Shown piece after piece: positions 28,536-43,960 of a stretch of 64,000 nt of DNA (the first letter of the stretch is position 1; each line of letters opens with the position of its first letter). The notes under the pieces were generated by a model. The model worked only from the letters and a program-made list of their open reading frames with translations, was not told the DNA's origin and searched no databases. Where the stretch lies: assembly GCA_032207245.1 (NCBI GenBank), contig CM063502.1, forward strand, positions 137,342,498-137,406,497, given 5' to 3'. The DNA is from Pardosa pseudoannulata. Lineage: Eukaryota; Arthropoda; Arachnida; Araneae; Lycosidae. Made by a program: the position numbers and the translations under genes.

Positions 28536-31293
28536 TATCTGAGTAGATCTCAAATATTTGTGTCTGGTTTCAATCGACAGCTTTAATATCAGCTTTATTG
28601 AGATTTTATTCATGGCATTCATATTTCGTAATAAATAGAATTTTTTCGAGATTACAATACTAAATTTTCTCCATTCCAGGGAGTAGTAAGATAATAGATA
28701 TTCAAAATCATTCTCAGCAAGTAATATTTTTTCATTTTTGTTAATAAATCATTTATAAATCATTGTTTCAGTTACATGTAAATACGTCGATATGTTTTTG
28801 TTGTGTCGTTATAGAGCTTAAACACTGCTATCTGAATGAAACCAGCAACATTAAAATACGTTATTTTAAAAATTTTCGCATAGAATGCCAAATGCAATCA
28901 AAAATAAAGCTACAGAACTAAATGTTACAATGGTGCTAAGTATGAAATTTCAACTTTCTAAAGCATAAAATAATCTTTCCATTAAAATCTAACAACGGAA
29001 ATATTTTGCGATTAAAATAACTTATTTTATTCGTACTTAGATGTAAAAATAAAAAGGTGAATTATATTAGACAGTGGAGTTATCTGCACTCAGTATAATC
29101 TTATTAAATTATCAATAATCATAATCACTAATCTAGGGTTTAATATCTCAGAAATTCAGAACAAATGATTATTTGGAAATATTTCTCACTTTATAATTTA
29201 CTAAGGATGGAGCATTTGTAGTATTGTTTTTAATTATTGCAACTTTAGCATGAATTTTTCAAATTGATAACCGATAAAGTAAAATAAGTACTAAAATTTT
29301 AAGTGAATTGCTTAAATTATTTTTTTAAATGGCAAATCTCAAATCATGGGTTATATTTTTTTATTCATCTCTTGAAAAACACCACGGACTAGATTTAAAA
29401 ATATCACCTTATTAAGACAATCAAAACTTATCTTAAGACAATATAGTTTTACTTTATGAATTTGTTATTCACAACCTTATTAATTATTATTTCAAACCAA
29501 CACTGAATTCTGCCAAGATTAAATTTTCCACAGAAAAATCAATAGCTAAAATTATAACTAAGTTTATTTTACCTCCCATATGCAATGCCAGTTATTAATT
29601 CAAGTTTTTACGAGGGAAACTTTTGTTTCTTAAACAGACACGTATGATTACTCTCAGAACTTTACTATTTCAAAGAAGTTTTCACGGGGTTAATAAGCAA
29701 GACATCCAATTAACTTTGATATAGTTCTGCTTCAAAACCACTCATCTAGATTCCAATAAAGGTTAAACGCACATTGCAGCTTATAAATGAATTTTTCCTG
29801 TAATTTTTGGAAGTTTCAGAACTTTTCCGTCCACCGTGTAGCTGAATTAAGATTTCTCTAGTAAATTTACAATTCCAGAATATAATTTCAAAGAATATAT
29901 TTGCATCCTTTTACAAAGTAAAGGATCTATTGTAATCGATAAACATTTCAGTTGTCAGATTTCACCTGAAATACTCATTTTGACCAGGCCTTAATATATT
30001 TGACATCTTTAAAAGTCACATCGAAACAACGAAACTTTAATTTTGAACCTAATATTTGAATATACATTTTGCCCATCCCGAAACTCATTTTGACCAGTTT
30101 TTTGTGACGTCTGTACGTACGTGTTTCACATTACTCAAAAATATTCAGCTGTAGAATTATTCAATTTTCTATTTCGGACTATTATGCATCTCCCTTTTTC
30201 ATTGTAATTTATGCTCTCTATAACGGACAATTTCAATTTAACATATATTAAAGCTGCCAAGTAGAACTTAAAAACAATCAGCCGTAAAATTTTGAAATTG
30301 TGTACTTAAAATTTATTACATCTAGTTGCTCACTTTCCCTTGTAATTTCAACATGGCCTCTATATAACGCACATTGAAGCTACTGGTCAACCACAAGAAA
30401 AACAGAAGAGTATTGACATGACCAGATACGGTTGAAACTTCATATTTAAGCAGATACAACAATTATTTTCAGTTCATTTTAAAACAAGCAAGTAAAAGCG
30501 AAAAAGATTTTTCAATCTACTATTTGCAGATAATTATTGAGAATTTTTATTGTTTTGTTACTGCCGTGTACAGAATAAAGAAATCATTCTAAACGGTAAA
30601 ATGTTAGTTTATAAGGAAATTTGCATAAAAGAAATAAAAAATCAATGTAACTAATATAACGATGTCGGCCGAAGTCAGATGACATGGAACGGCTACCAGT
30701 TATTAATATCTAGCATTAAATTTGCCTCTTTGCATTTTTAATCGGAATTTTTTACGTATTACAAAACATTTTGATGTTCATCAAATTGATTTTAAAGTTT
30801 TCCCTAAATCACACTATATTTTAAATAAATCTTATGTATATTGCATAAGCAGCTCTAACTCCGTTGAATTAAGATTAAACTCTAGTTAATAAACTTTAAG
30901 CATGAATTAAATGTATAATGATTTATTGGCCACGATAAATTATCGTAAACGTATCCTTGGTACAAAATACATTCGCAGAGAAATATTAAGAATCTTACCA
31001 TTTACAATGCTTTTACAATAATTTATACATTTATTTAGTTCTAAAAACTGTAGAGTGAAAGTGCGTCTTTATTAATTTTTGTGATTTAATAATCTGTTGT
31101 TTCGAAATGAATTCAAAGTTAATATAATACACAGAGTTAAAAGGAAAGAGTCATCCCATTACAAACTTGAATATTTTACATAAATACAAACAGAAAATAT
31201 AACTTATTAGTATTATTTGATAAGTGTTCAATATGACTTAATTTAATAATCCGTATAATATCGTTTTTAGATGCTATTTCTATGGGAGTTTAA
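28536..31293. other. Non-coding AT-rich stretch with a dispersed-repeat hint
   Basis: At 29965-30140, CATTTTGACCAG occurs twice and GACGTCTGTACGTACG once. Similar words occur at 10590-10660, suggesting a shared old element. No exon was found. Confidence 0.4.
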
Positions 31294-31879
31294 TTAACTA
31301 TATCCTTGAGCTTGACTTGTAGCGTCCCCTTGTAATATAAACTTGATCCATTTTTTGTTTTTGAAGCTGTCTTGTGTATGTTGTCGTTTTGAATGAAAGC
31401 CAAGCCTTGAATTTTGAAACATTAAGTAGTTGTTTAATCTGGGTAATACATCTTGCTCTCTTTTTGTGTCTTTATCCTCCTCCATAAGTTTTTGTCAAAC
31501 ATGTTGCAGTATTTCGCTAATAACTGTTTGTAAAGCCTGACAAACACACTGTTTTAGGTTGAACGAACTTGTAAGCAAGTAGTATGTAAACAGTTTGAAC
31601 ACATTATCTTTGACTTAGGAAGAACTTGTTTAGGATGAAGTCAGATGACTTAAGAAGATAGCTGAAGCACCAAATCAAATGTTGAACTGTAACAAATACA
31701 AGGGTGTGCTGTTTGACTGTCCAAAAATTTACGAACCTCGAAAAGAAAATGGGCGTGATGAACCAATCATCATAGCTAAAATTCAAATATTGCATACCTT
31801 CTTCAACTGAAGGAAGAGCAAAATTTCCCACATATCCAGTTAGATTGTACCACTTACTGAATTTTAAGAAAATAAAGGT
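31294..31879 (-). pseudogene. Coding-like remnant, minus strand, unidentified
   Basis: Reading leftward from a TTTACAG splice-acceptor-like site (about 31880), the frame gives FLKFSKWYNLTGYVGNF, then ALPSVEEGMQYLNFSYDDWF, FFSRFVNFWTVKQHTLVFV and SSDFILNKFF. After a frameshift near 31620 it continues KDNVFKLFTYYLLTSSFNLK, QCVCQALQTVISEILQHV, then past a stop with LMEEDKDTKREQDVLPRLNN, to a final stop near 31294. The mixed, non-low-complexity composition (Trp, Gln, His, Cys) is unlike chance frames in this AT-rich DNA. With a frameshift and a stop it is probably a pseudogene or decayed exon. I do not recognise the family and infer no function. Confidence 0.45.
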
Positions 31880-32197
31880 CTGTAAAGATTAGTAACAGTC
31901 CTATTGCGAAAAGCAAGTGTTGCAAAGTAAAAATATAACAATATTTCTTTATCATGAAATATTTATAATTTTCTTTTTATAGTTATAGAAAATATAAAAT
32001 TTTGTAATCGAATTATTATTTCTTGATAACCACGTATTTTACTTAAATTAAAATCACAAGTATTTTTGAGAAAACAAATGAAAAACTTTTCATCCTTTTG
32101 CAAAAATAGAATCATCTAGGAAATAACAAACAACATCTTTAACATGCTTTGCGATGTAGACTCACCTCAAAAAGATTATCTTAATTATGTGTTGTCA
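31880..32197. other. Non-coding AT-rich spacer
   Basis: No supported feature was found. Confidence 0.4.
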
Positions 32198-32340
32198 ACG
32201 CTACATCTTTCAAGATTAAATCATGAGGGGGAATATGACATACTGTTTTACGAGACTTGATCACGTGATAAACTTACGCATAATTTAGCAGCATGAGTAA
32301 AAGGTCACTCATATAATTTGTTGAAACAGGACAGCTTCCC
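32198..32340 (+). pseudogene. Coding-like repeat remnant, copy 2 (family unknown)
   Basis: Homologous to 27708-27850 (landmarks given there). In frame it reads LHLSRLNHEGEYDILFYET, stop, SRDKLTHNLAA, stop, VKGHSYNLLKQDSFP. The frame has coding-like composition from about 32140 but is broken by stops. Unidentified. Confidence 0.4.
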
Positions 32341-33590
32341 CTTATGATATTTCCGGGTAAAAGAAACGAATATTTAGATTTATGAAAGAACTTTGTTCTG
32401 CTTTTTCAGATGCATTTGTATTCAACAAACGTTTAAGTGAAATTAACTTGTAGGTCCTCCTTTCCGCTGTGTATTACTTTTAATTTGTGGGTGAGACAAA
32501 GAAGAAACAAAGAAAAAACGAAAGCGTATTTTGAAAGGATAAATAATGACCGGCTTTATTCAGGTAAACTAAGACAATTTCCGTGAACTGTACAATAATA
32601 CCATTATCAAATATAAATTGTGCTTCACAGAAGTTATTTCCGGCACTCAAAAACTGTTTTCAAACACTATAAATGATACCCACATTTTTGCTAAATAATT
32701 TCTTTTTAAAGCGAACTATTTATTTTATATGAATGCATATAAATATTATTACACTGATATAACAGTATATTCAAATACTGAACTCATTATAGTTTTTCAT
32801 ACAATAATAAGCCTTAGGAACGTTTGTAGACTTCCATATATTATTGAAATTTTAAATTTTTTTACGAAGTCAGAATTACGTTCGACCTCAAGAAGGGCAA
32901 AAGAGTGGTTGCTTATTATCTCTCATATAAATACAGAAATGTAACTGTGTATACCTTAGCTATTTGTCTACATGTAAGTATTTTAATAATTAATCTTAGT
33001 CTTTATCTCAGGCCGAACAATGGGTAAGGAGATGCCCTGTCGTGTTTTCGAATCTCATGGCTAGTACCAATGTTCATAGATGTTCGAAAATTGTTTTAAG
33101 CAGTGGTTACAAAGTCTTATAAAATAAGGGGGGGCGGGGCTCTATGGGCTCAGTCGCCCCACTCCATCTACACAAAATTTCTGAAGTTTATTACATTTTC
33201 TTCAAACACTGATATAAGACTAAGTTTTCAAAGATAATTTTTAATACTGCATACTTAATCATAGTTAAATTTTTAAACAAAGATTTCATCTTTTAGAAAA
33301 ATTTATCCATTTCTTTAATATTTTTGCACCAATTTTTTTTTTATTTAATTACGGAAACATAATACAAGATATCGTGCGTTACTTTTAAATGTATATGTAT
33401 TATTAAATTTTATATATTTCTTAATGCTTTTCATATTTTTATAGTTTTATGTGTTTTAGTGAAAACATAGGAAAAATATATAATATTTAATTATTTAATC
33501 TAGTTTGAGCTTTCTTCTATGAAACTAATCATATCTACTGCCCTGGTTAGATCATTAGTTTTCATGCATCAAAAACAGTAGACTGTAGCT
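32341..33590. other. Non-coding, with a weak tRNA-like patch
   Basis: Around 33010-33065 a tRNA-like word series (GGGTAAGGAGATGCCC, TTTTCGAATCTC) could be a decayed SINE head. A G-rich run lies at about 33129-33140. No gene was found. Confidence 0.35.
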
Positions 33591-34046
33591 CTCCACACCA
33601 GCCAACGAACCTTATCTCAGACGCCATATTTAACTTCTTGAGAGAAGTTCTGTACTAATGTATAGAAGTCCTGTGAGGGCTGTGAGGGGATAAATGAAAT
33701 CATAGTTATGCTATTGGTATTTACCTGTGTGTTATCCTTAAATGTCGCAGTGAAAAGGGGTCAATCTATGCATTTTCTTATTGGTAAGATACTTATTACC
33801 AATATTACAATGCAATGTCTCCAAACCAGCCAACGAACCTTATCTCATACGCCATATTTAACTTTTTGAGAGAAGTTCTGTACTGATGTATAGAAGTCCT
33901 GAGAGGGCTGTGAGGGGATATATGAACTCATAGTTATGTTATTGGTATTTACCTGTGTGTCATCCGTAAATGTCGCAGTTAAAAGTGGTCATTTTATGCA
34001 TTATTTTATTAGTCAGATACTTATTACCAATATTACGATGCAATGT
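33591..34046. repeat. 228-bp tandem duplication, two copies
   Basis: Copy 1 is 33591-33818 and copy 2 is 33819-34046, both opening CTCCA.ACCAGCCAACGAAC and ending TATTAC.ATGCAATGT. The copies differ by scattered substitutions (for example CTGTGAGGG against CTGAGAGGG). No coding frame is preserved. Confidence 0.92.
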
Positions 34047-35161
34047 ATATAAAAAAGAAAACTTTCGTGATGAGAAAGTTATTTACCATCGCATTTTAAC
34101 ACAATACTGTAAAGTGAAGTTTAACAATGGATAGCCTATATGTCTAGATTTCTTTTCATGTACCGACTGATAAAGTAAATTCCTGTTTAATGTTTTAAAA
34201 ATCATAAATTTGAATCTCTAAAAAATATTCTAAAATCAAAACTTTACAAACTACATTTTAACTAAGTAAATATATTTTTGGACAGTAAATTAAAAACTTT
34301 TGAATGTAAAGTGTTGAAAGAAGAAAATACATATGAGAAATTTATGATCTTACACACAAAGTGTTTATTTTATAAGAAACCCCATAGTAGAATGTTCATA
34401 GCTAATCCATTAGGAAATTAGTTTTTCTCTATCATCAATTTACATTAGTAGATATGTATTTTTAATATTAACTTTTCTTAAAAAAGAATTATTTGATAAA
34501 TAAAAATAACAAAATATTGGCATATCATTGCAGATGAAGGGAAGTTCAAAGTACTATAACAATGAGTTCCATAAAATTTTTCATATTTTTATTTCACTGA
34601 ATTGTGAAATATAACTATGAATAAAAATCTAAAGCAGGAACATCTACATTTTCTACATTTTTCTACATTTAATCACGCTTTAATAAAAATCTTCATTATC
34701 GTTAATATAATTGTATTTAACTAATATATTATATTAACTTATAAACTTTAAGATTAGGCCAGCGATTACGATTTTTTGGCCTTAGGGCTGCTTTTGTTAT
34801 ATTACACGTAAAAGCGATGATAACGGAGCTTCTTTGATTAAGTGACGTTTCATACAATTATATTTAAAAATTTAAAAATTTATATATTTTAACTTTAACA
34901 AGTTTTATATAAATACTTTTCAAATTTCATATTACATTAAAATGTTCAGTATCACCTTAAAAAATTCTAAAAATATACTCCTTCACAGTATCCCCCCCCT
35001 AGAAATGGTGAATTGTTGCAAATTAATACTCTATTAACCCTAGAGCCTCTCCTGTCACATTATACTTAAAAGTAATGCTGGTGGCTGAAGCAACATTTAC
35101 GACAATTTAATTTAAAACTATTGAAATTTACATTTTATCTTAAGTTGAAAAAAAAAAGTGT
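34047..35161. other. Non-coding AT-rich spacer
   Basis: No supported feature was found. Confidence 0.45.
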
Positions 35162-35170
35162 TATATATAT

Positions 35171-35262
<92 letters not shown>

Positions 35263-35289
35263 GTATATATATATGTATATATATATATA

Positions 35290-35354
<65 letters not shown>
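35162..35354. repeat. Interrupted (TA)n microsatellite
   Basis: About 190 bp of TA with regularly placed TG-containing interruptions (ATATGTATAT) in the middle. Confidence 0.97.
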
Positions 35355-35358
<4 letters not shown>

Positions 35359-35740
35359 TTGAAAATTTTTAGTTTAAAATATTCCTGGAAGTTCAGTATC
35401 GTTTACAAAAATTCTAAAAACATAATCTTTCGCTGCTTAACATTAGGAAGTGGTAAATTATTACAAATTAATACTGTGTACTCATGCAATCAGCTATATA
35501 TTTTTTTTACTATTATGTTTATATGAATTTGCAACGACCGTTAAGCACTCAGTGAGTATAATCTAAGATGAACATAATTTGGAATCTTTGTAAAATTTTC
35601 AAATGATTTTTAGATTCAATTTAAATGTTATCTGAAATATAATTTTAAAAATTGAGGAATAAAACTAATATCTCTAAAATATGCAACTTTACTTACACAC
35701 ATATACTACATTCAGCTTTCAAATCATATTAAATTAAAAG
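35355..35740. other. Non-coding AT-rich spacer
   Basis: No supported feature was found. Confidence 0.4.
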
Positions 35741-36315
35741 AAGACGGCCCTGTTTATAAATTAAAATGTATGAGTACCACAGCGCTTGTTTAACAATCCT
35801 ACCTAGATCAAAACTGCCTTAAGTCCGCTGAAAGGAGATCTACTTCTTTTGTTGTTACAGGTCGTCACCCACATTCGCTCTGACAGACTTACAATTGTGA
35901 TCACTCCAGTAAACTGATAAGGTGGACAAAGAAATGCCTATTCCCCTCCCCTTTTACGTAGTCGGAAGTTTCCCCCAGAGATTATGGACTGTAGACTGTC
36001 CCAACTCCACTCACAGGGAGAATGCATACCTATGCTAAGAACCAATCACAAGCCAGTCATTCTTCGAGAGTGACCAATTACCCTTTGAGAGCGACTGGTG
36101 TATTCATTATTTTTATTTTACTTTGATATAATTTACTGGATTTAATAATAGTTGTAGTGGATGAAATTCGAAGTCTCCCAATTAAAGAATATTCTGTTAT
36201 CAAGCGATGTTACAGGTACAAACATTACGCTTTTGGAAATTATTTCACAGATCTAGTGATAGCTATAAACGGAATTGGTGTATCCAAACACTCGACAGTC
36301 CATTACCTTTGTTTC
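35741..36315. other. GC-richer island, possible old LTR or promoter-like sequence
   Basis: A block clearly less AT-rich than its surroundings. It contains two ACCAAT/CCAAT boxes (about 36041 and 36074) inside a short internal duplication: CCAATCAC..GCCAGTCATTC, GAGAGTGACCAATTACC, GAGAGCGACTGG. No reading frame was recognised. Paired CCAAT boxes would fit a transposon LTR or a promoter; no terminal repeats were found. Confidence 0.3.
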
Positions 36316-37783
36316 TAATACAAATCATGCTAATTCGTTAATAAATGAATAAAAATTTCTAAAAAAAAAGTGTTATAGAACTTTTTTTCTTTAACAGAAA
36401 AATATTGTTCGTTTTAATGACTTCAAGGTGACTAAACAATAAAAGCAAAATATTTTAAAATGAAATTAATATAATCCACAAAACAATAAAATTTATTAAA
36501 AATATTATCGGTAGTTTTCGATAGAGCACACCTATATATTGTTAGTAAATCAGTTTGTTCCTCTATAGTCTATCTTTTAATAATATTTTTACCAGTGTAG
36601 ATATCCTATAAAATAATATTATCAGGAATTTTTGGTGTAGCATATTTTAAACCTTTCCACAATTGGGACCATATTTTTGTTGAAGCTATTTACTTCAGAG
36701 ATTGTTGTACAAATACATGCATGAACACATGATTTAATAAATGTATCATAATATTCGGTTTTTGAAATGCATTTGTATAAATAAAGGGAAGGAGAGATAG
36801 GGTTACATGTTTTTCTCTATTTTTTTTTTTTTTTTTTTTTTTTTGTATCTTTGTGAATCACTTCACTTTACAGAGTATATTTATATTCCACTAAGTTTGT
36901 CTCTTTTAAGAAGTAGATGTCACATCTGCATTTTGAATGATCGAAAACAGTGTAATCTTTTACAGATGCTTTGATTAGGTTTCTCAAATTGGCATCGGTT
37001 AACGAAAAGGATATGTGCTCTTATAAATTGTCGGCCTCAGTATGCCATTCAAGACAAGCCTGTATGCTTCTTACCACTTTTGAGACACTGTTCCCTCTTA
37101 AAAATTATTTTCTAAATATTTACAGTAATAAATAGGAAATGTAACATTTAAAAATATGTAAATTACATGAGTGGAAAAAGATTATTTAATTCCTTTATGT
37201 CATTTATTTTATTTCATAATTACATATTTTAGTACTTTTCATTAATTCTTTATTTAATTATAAAGGATACTAATGAAGAAAATAAACTTGCAAGTTTAAT
37301 GCATGCATCCTACAAAGATATCCTGAAATTATATCACTTATATAAACATTATTTCATGCAAGAAAGGCTGAGAAATGCCTTCTCCTTCTAAAACTGTTAT
37401 TTTTAATCTTAAGTATAATATCCATTATAAGGGAAATGTATAGTAATTCTAGTGACTCAAATTCTCGTATATGCTACTGCTTTTACTTTGAACGTAATTA
37501 GATTACCACTTTGCTAAATTAAATGCATTTACCGATATGATCTCTACTAAAGTTACCTTTTATAACATTACTTTTATCTATTAAAATCTCTTTAGATCTT
37601 TTTAATTATTTTCTTTCAACTATAAATGAACTTTATGATACAAATAATAGGATAAATATAAAGTACGTGGAATTTCATAATTTATATAACATTTATTTTT
37701 GTAGTATTTTGTAGATTTAATCTAATAGCTGTACTATTTCAAAAATTTTACACTAGTTGGTAAAATTTGTACTTTATTTATTC
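36316..37783. other. Non-coding AT-rich stretch with poly(T)
   Basis: A T tract of about 24 lies at 36821-36844 and could be the inverted poly(A) tail of a retroposed sequence, but nothing recognisable adjoins it. Confidence 0.4.
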
Positions 37784-37791
37784 CTTTAGAT

Positions 37792-38277
37792 CATTGGTTC
37801 TCAATGGGCTCGATACCTTCTGGAGGAGTGGGGGGGGGGGGCGGTGAGACGATATTGATGGGAAGTGAACTTGTTTCGAGCAGTAGGGGGATGATGTAAA
37901 CCGGTTTTGGCTCTCAGCAAGTTAATTTTGAAAATACCAAAGAAATTTGTTGCATTAATTATCTAATTTACATGATTTTTACCAGTAATAAAACGAACTT
38001 ATGCATTGGTACCAGATGCAGTAACTTTTTTTCCTATGTTCTGTGAGAAATTAGGCAGACACTTAGAAAAAATATGTAATCAACAAAATTCGTTTGCATT
38101 TGAGAGTTGCTTTAGCGTGTCTTAGTAACAAAAATTTGGTGTGTAACTCTATTGCAGAAAATTACTTACACATTTCCTCTCTTATAATTAAGTACTTCTC
38201 CTACCCTATATTTTAAGTTACGGGTTTTTTACAAAGGAGAGGGGGGTGAACACATTTCGGCTCTTTGAGAATCAGAG
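37792..38277. mobile_element. hAT-type non-autonomous element (486 bp)
   Basis: The terminal inverted repeats are CATTGGTTCTCAATGGGCTC at the left and, inverted at the right, CTCTGATTCTCAAAGAGCC. They resemble the CAGTGGTTCTCAA ends of many hAT elements. A perfect 8-bp direct repeat CTTTAGAT flanks both sides (37784-37791 and 38278-38285), the target duplication length of hAT transposases. The left interior carries G-rich GGGGCGGTGAGACGAT-type sequence and the right end GGAGAGGGGGGTGAA. There is no transposase coding, so it must have been moved in trans. Confidence 0.88.
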
Positions 38278-38285
38278 CTTTAGAT

Positions 38286-38742
38286 TATATTAAAGGAATA
38301 ATTCTAAAAGCGAAAAACAAAATGATATAAGGTGAAAACTCACTTATACAAAGCTTATGCTGAAAGGATAAATTTTTGTAGAATGAATATTTCACATATG
38401 GAAAAAGTAGTCGTTTCGGTTCATGGAAGCATGGGAACACTACTGTATTCAGTAAACACATAAGTAAGTAATACAACGAACACTTTTCAAAAGCCACTTT
38501 TAAAATAAAGTAACATTAAATATAGAAAATAGAAAACACGAATTAAAAACTCTCTCCACTTTTTGAAAAATAATACAAAACAAAAATTCTGGTAGAAAAA
38601 ATGTATAGGAAGGTGTTAATATGCTCAGTACAAGTATGTTCGTGAAAAATATTTGCTCCTTTCATATAAATGAATAACATTTAGGTTCAAATATTTACCT
38701 AGGGTATTGAATATTTCTTCGTATAAGTGAATGTTTCGTAAA
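38286..38742. other. Non-coding AT-rich spacer
   Basis: The 70-codon minus-strand frame starting here is not supported. Confidence 0.4.
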
Positions 38743-38920
38743 ACTGAATATTCGTATAAGTGAATACTTATTATATAAACTGTATGGGAGTTTCGTAGAA
38801 GAATAAGAATTACTTCGCACTACTGAATATTCGTATTAGTGAATATTTATTGCATAAACTGTATATTTTTGCTGGAGAACAAGAATTACTTCGCACAACT
38901 GAATATTTCGTATAAATGAG
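38743..38920. repeat. 75-79-bp tandem repeat, about 2.3 copies
   Basis: ACTGAATATTCGTA(T/A) begins units at 38743, 38822 and (as ACTGAATATTTCGTA) 38897. Each unit also carries ATAAACTGTAT and AAGAATTACTTCGCAC. A related TTCGTATAAGTGAAT lies just upstream at 38718. Confidence 0.8.
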
Positions 38921-40031
<1,111 letters not shown>

Positions 40032-40769
40032 GAGTTAGTAGACGCGTGGACATGGAGCGGTCAACACCTTTCCATGCTTAGCTCTGCCACGAACAAGTGA
40101 AAATGGCGCAAGTGTGCTTTTAAATGAAAATATAATTTAATAAACTTATTATTATCAAGAAAGACTGTTTTCCATTCACCTTAACACTGGACCTTGTCAT
40201 ATATATATAGGTTGTTACTTATAATTTTGTCAATGAGATATACACTTTGATTTTTAAAATTACAGCTTTTTACTACTAATAGAATAGCGATGATGAATTA
40301 TACATTGTTTCACATTTAAAGAAAATTTTAAAAATATTAATCGTTTATACCTTTTAGGTACGTCATTTTAACAATATATAATAAATGTAATAATTGTTCA
40401 TAAAAATTAAATTTTGTTAAAAAATGTGTTAATGAATAGTAAAACTACATGTTTAGGTACAAAGAGTATAATCCTATATAACATACAATGTATCATATAA
40501 GATGCCAATGTGTAGCACTGTATATTATAGGAAGTCGCAAATTATGATATTTTGTGTGTTGTACAGAATAGCTCTACGGAATTGTTTAGAAAAATATCTT
40601 AAAATATCTTAACAAGGTAGCCACTAAACTTTCTACTAACTTGATTTGACAGTATCCAATCTTAGAAAATGAATAAATTATTGAAGAAAATGGTATGATT
40701 TAATAATGTAATTTAATACGACTGTTATATTATCTCTGCAGATGAAATAATATATGTATTTCATTTCAG
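40032..40769. other. TMTC1 intron, 3' part
   Basis: AT-rich sequence leading to the exon a acceptor. Nothing else was seen. Confidence 0.5.
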
Positions 40770-40891
40770 AAATCAGAGAAGAAAGTTATGTTGTTGTATC
40801 TGTGTATCTTGGTGTTACCCTTTCTACCTGCATCGAACATATTTGTAACTGTTGGCTTCGTTGTTGCGGAAAGGGTACTTTATATTCCTAG
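40770..40891 (+). CDS. TMTC1: TMTC1 internal exon a: membrane segment with PFLPASN / VAERVLY signature
   Basis: Internal exon of a TMTC family protein, ER multi-pass membrane proteins with C-terminal TPR repeats that act as protein O-mannosyltransferases on cadherins (family knowledge). The acceptor is the AG at 40768-40769 after a T-rich tract and the donor is AG|GTAAGT at 40891/40892. Read in phase 0 from 40770, the exon gives about 40 residues: a charged KSEKK start, a hydrophobic stretch, then PFLPASN and VGFVVAERVLYIP, the most conserved signature of the family. It ends with two bases (AG) of a codon completed by the next exon to serine. An alternative acceptor at 40740 is ruled out because a TGA at 40743-40745 lies in this frame. 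The 92-95-bp minisatellite starts just past the donor. The preceding exon must end in phase 0 and was not found in the window. Confidence 0.92.
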
Positions 40892-40898
40892 GTAAGTT

Positions 40899-41932
40899 AT
40901 TAAGATCTACCAATATGTTTTAATAAACATATTTCATTTTAAATTTCATAATGAGTGAAAATATTGCACGTTTGTTTTCAATAAATTTATAATATTAAGA
41001 TCTACCAATATGTTTTAATAAACATATTTCATTTTAAATTTCATAATGAGTGAAAATATTGCACGTTTGTTTTCAATAAATTTATAATATTAAGATCTAC
41101 CAATATGTTTTAATAAATATATTTCATTATAAATGTCATAATAAGTGAAAATATTGCACGTTTTTTTCAATAAATTTATAATATTAAGATCTACCAATAT
41201 GTTTTAATAAATATATTTCATTATAAATGTCATAATAAGTGAAAATATTGCACGTTTTTTCAATAAATTTATAATATTAAGATCTACCAATATGTTTTAA
41301 TAAACATATTTCATTTTAAATTTCATAATGAGTGAAAATATTGCACGTTTGTTTTCAATAAATTTATAATATTAAGATCTACCAATATGTTTTAATAAAT
41401 ATATTTCATTATAAATGTCATAATAAGTGAAAATATTGAACGTTTTTTTCAATAAATTTATAATATTAAGATCTACCAATAAATTTTAATAAATATATTT
41501 CCTTATAAATGTCATAATGAGTGAAAATATTGCACGTCTTTTCAATAAATTTATAATATTAAGATCTACCAATATGTTTTAATAAATATATTTCATTATA
41601 AATGTCATAATAAGTGAAAATATTGCACGTTTTTTTCAATAAATTTATAATATTAAGATCTACCAATATGTTTTAATAAATATATTTCATTATAAATGTC
41701 ATAATGAGTGAAAATATTGCACGTTTTTTCAATAAATTTATAATATTAAGATCTACCAATAAGTTCTAATAAATATATTTCACTATAAATGTCATAATGA
41801 GTGAAAATATTGTACGTTTTTTCAATAAATTTATAATATTAAGATCTACCAATATGTTTTAATAAATATATTTCATTATAAATGTCATAATGAGTGAAAA
41901 TATTGCACGTTATTTTCAATAAATTTATAATA
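40899..41932. repeat. 93-95-bp minisatellite, 11 copies, in TMTC1 intron
   Basis: Eleven units, each containing TTAAGATCTACCAAT, start (at AGATCT) at 40903, 40998, 41093, 41187, 41280, 41375, 41469, 41562, 41656, 41749 and 41842. Two sequence types occur. One (units 1, 2 and 5) has AAACATATTTCATTTTAAATTTC; the other has ATATATTTCATTATAAATGTC. In the first type AATATGTTT and AAACATATT form a 9-bp inverted repeat around TAAT. The array starts about seven bases past the exon a splice donor. Confidence 0.97.
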
Positions 41933-43960
<2,028 letters not shown>

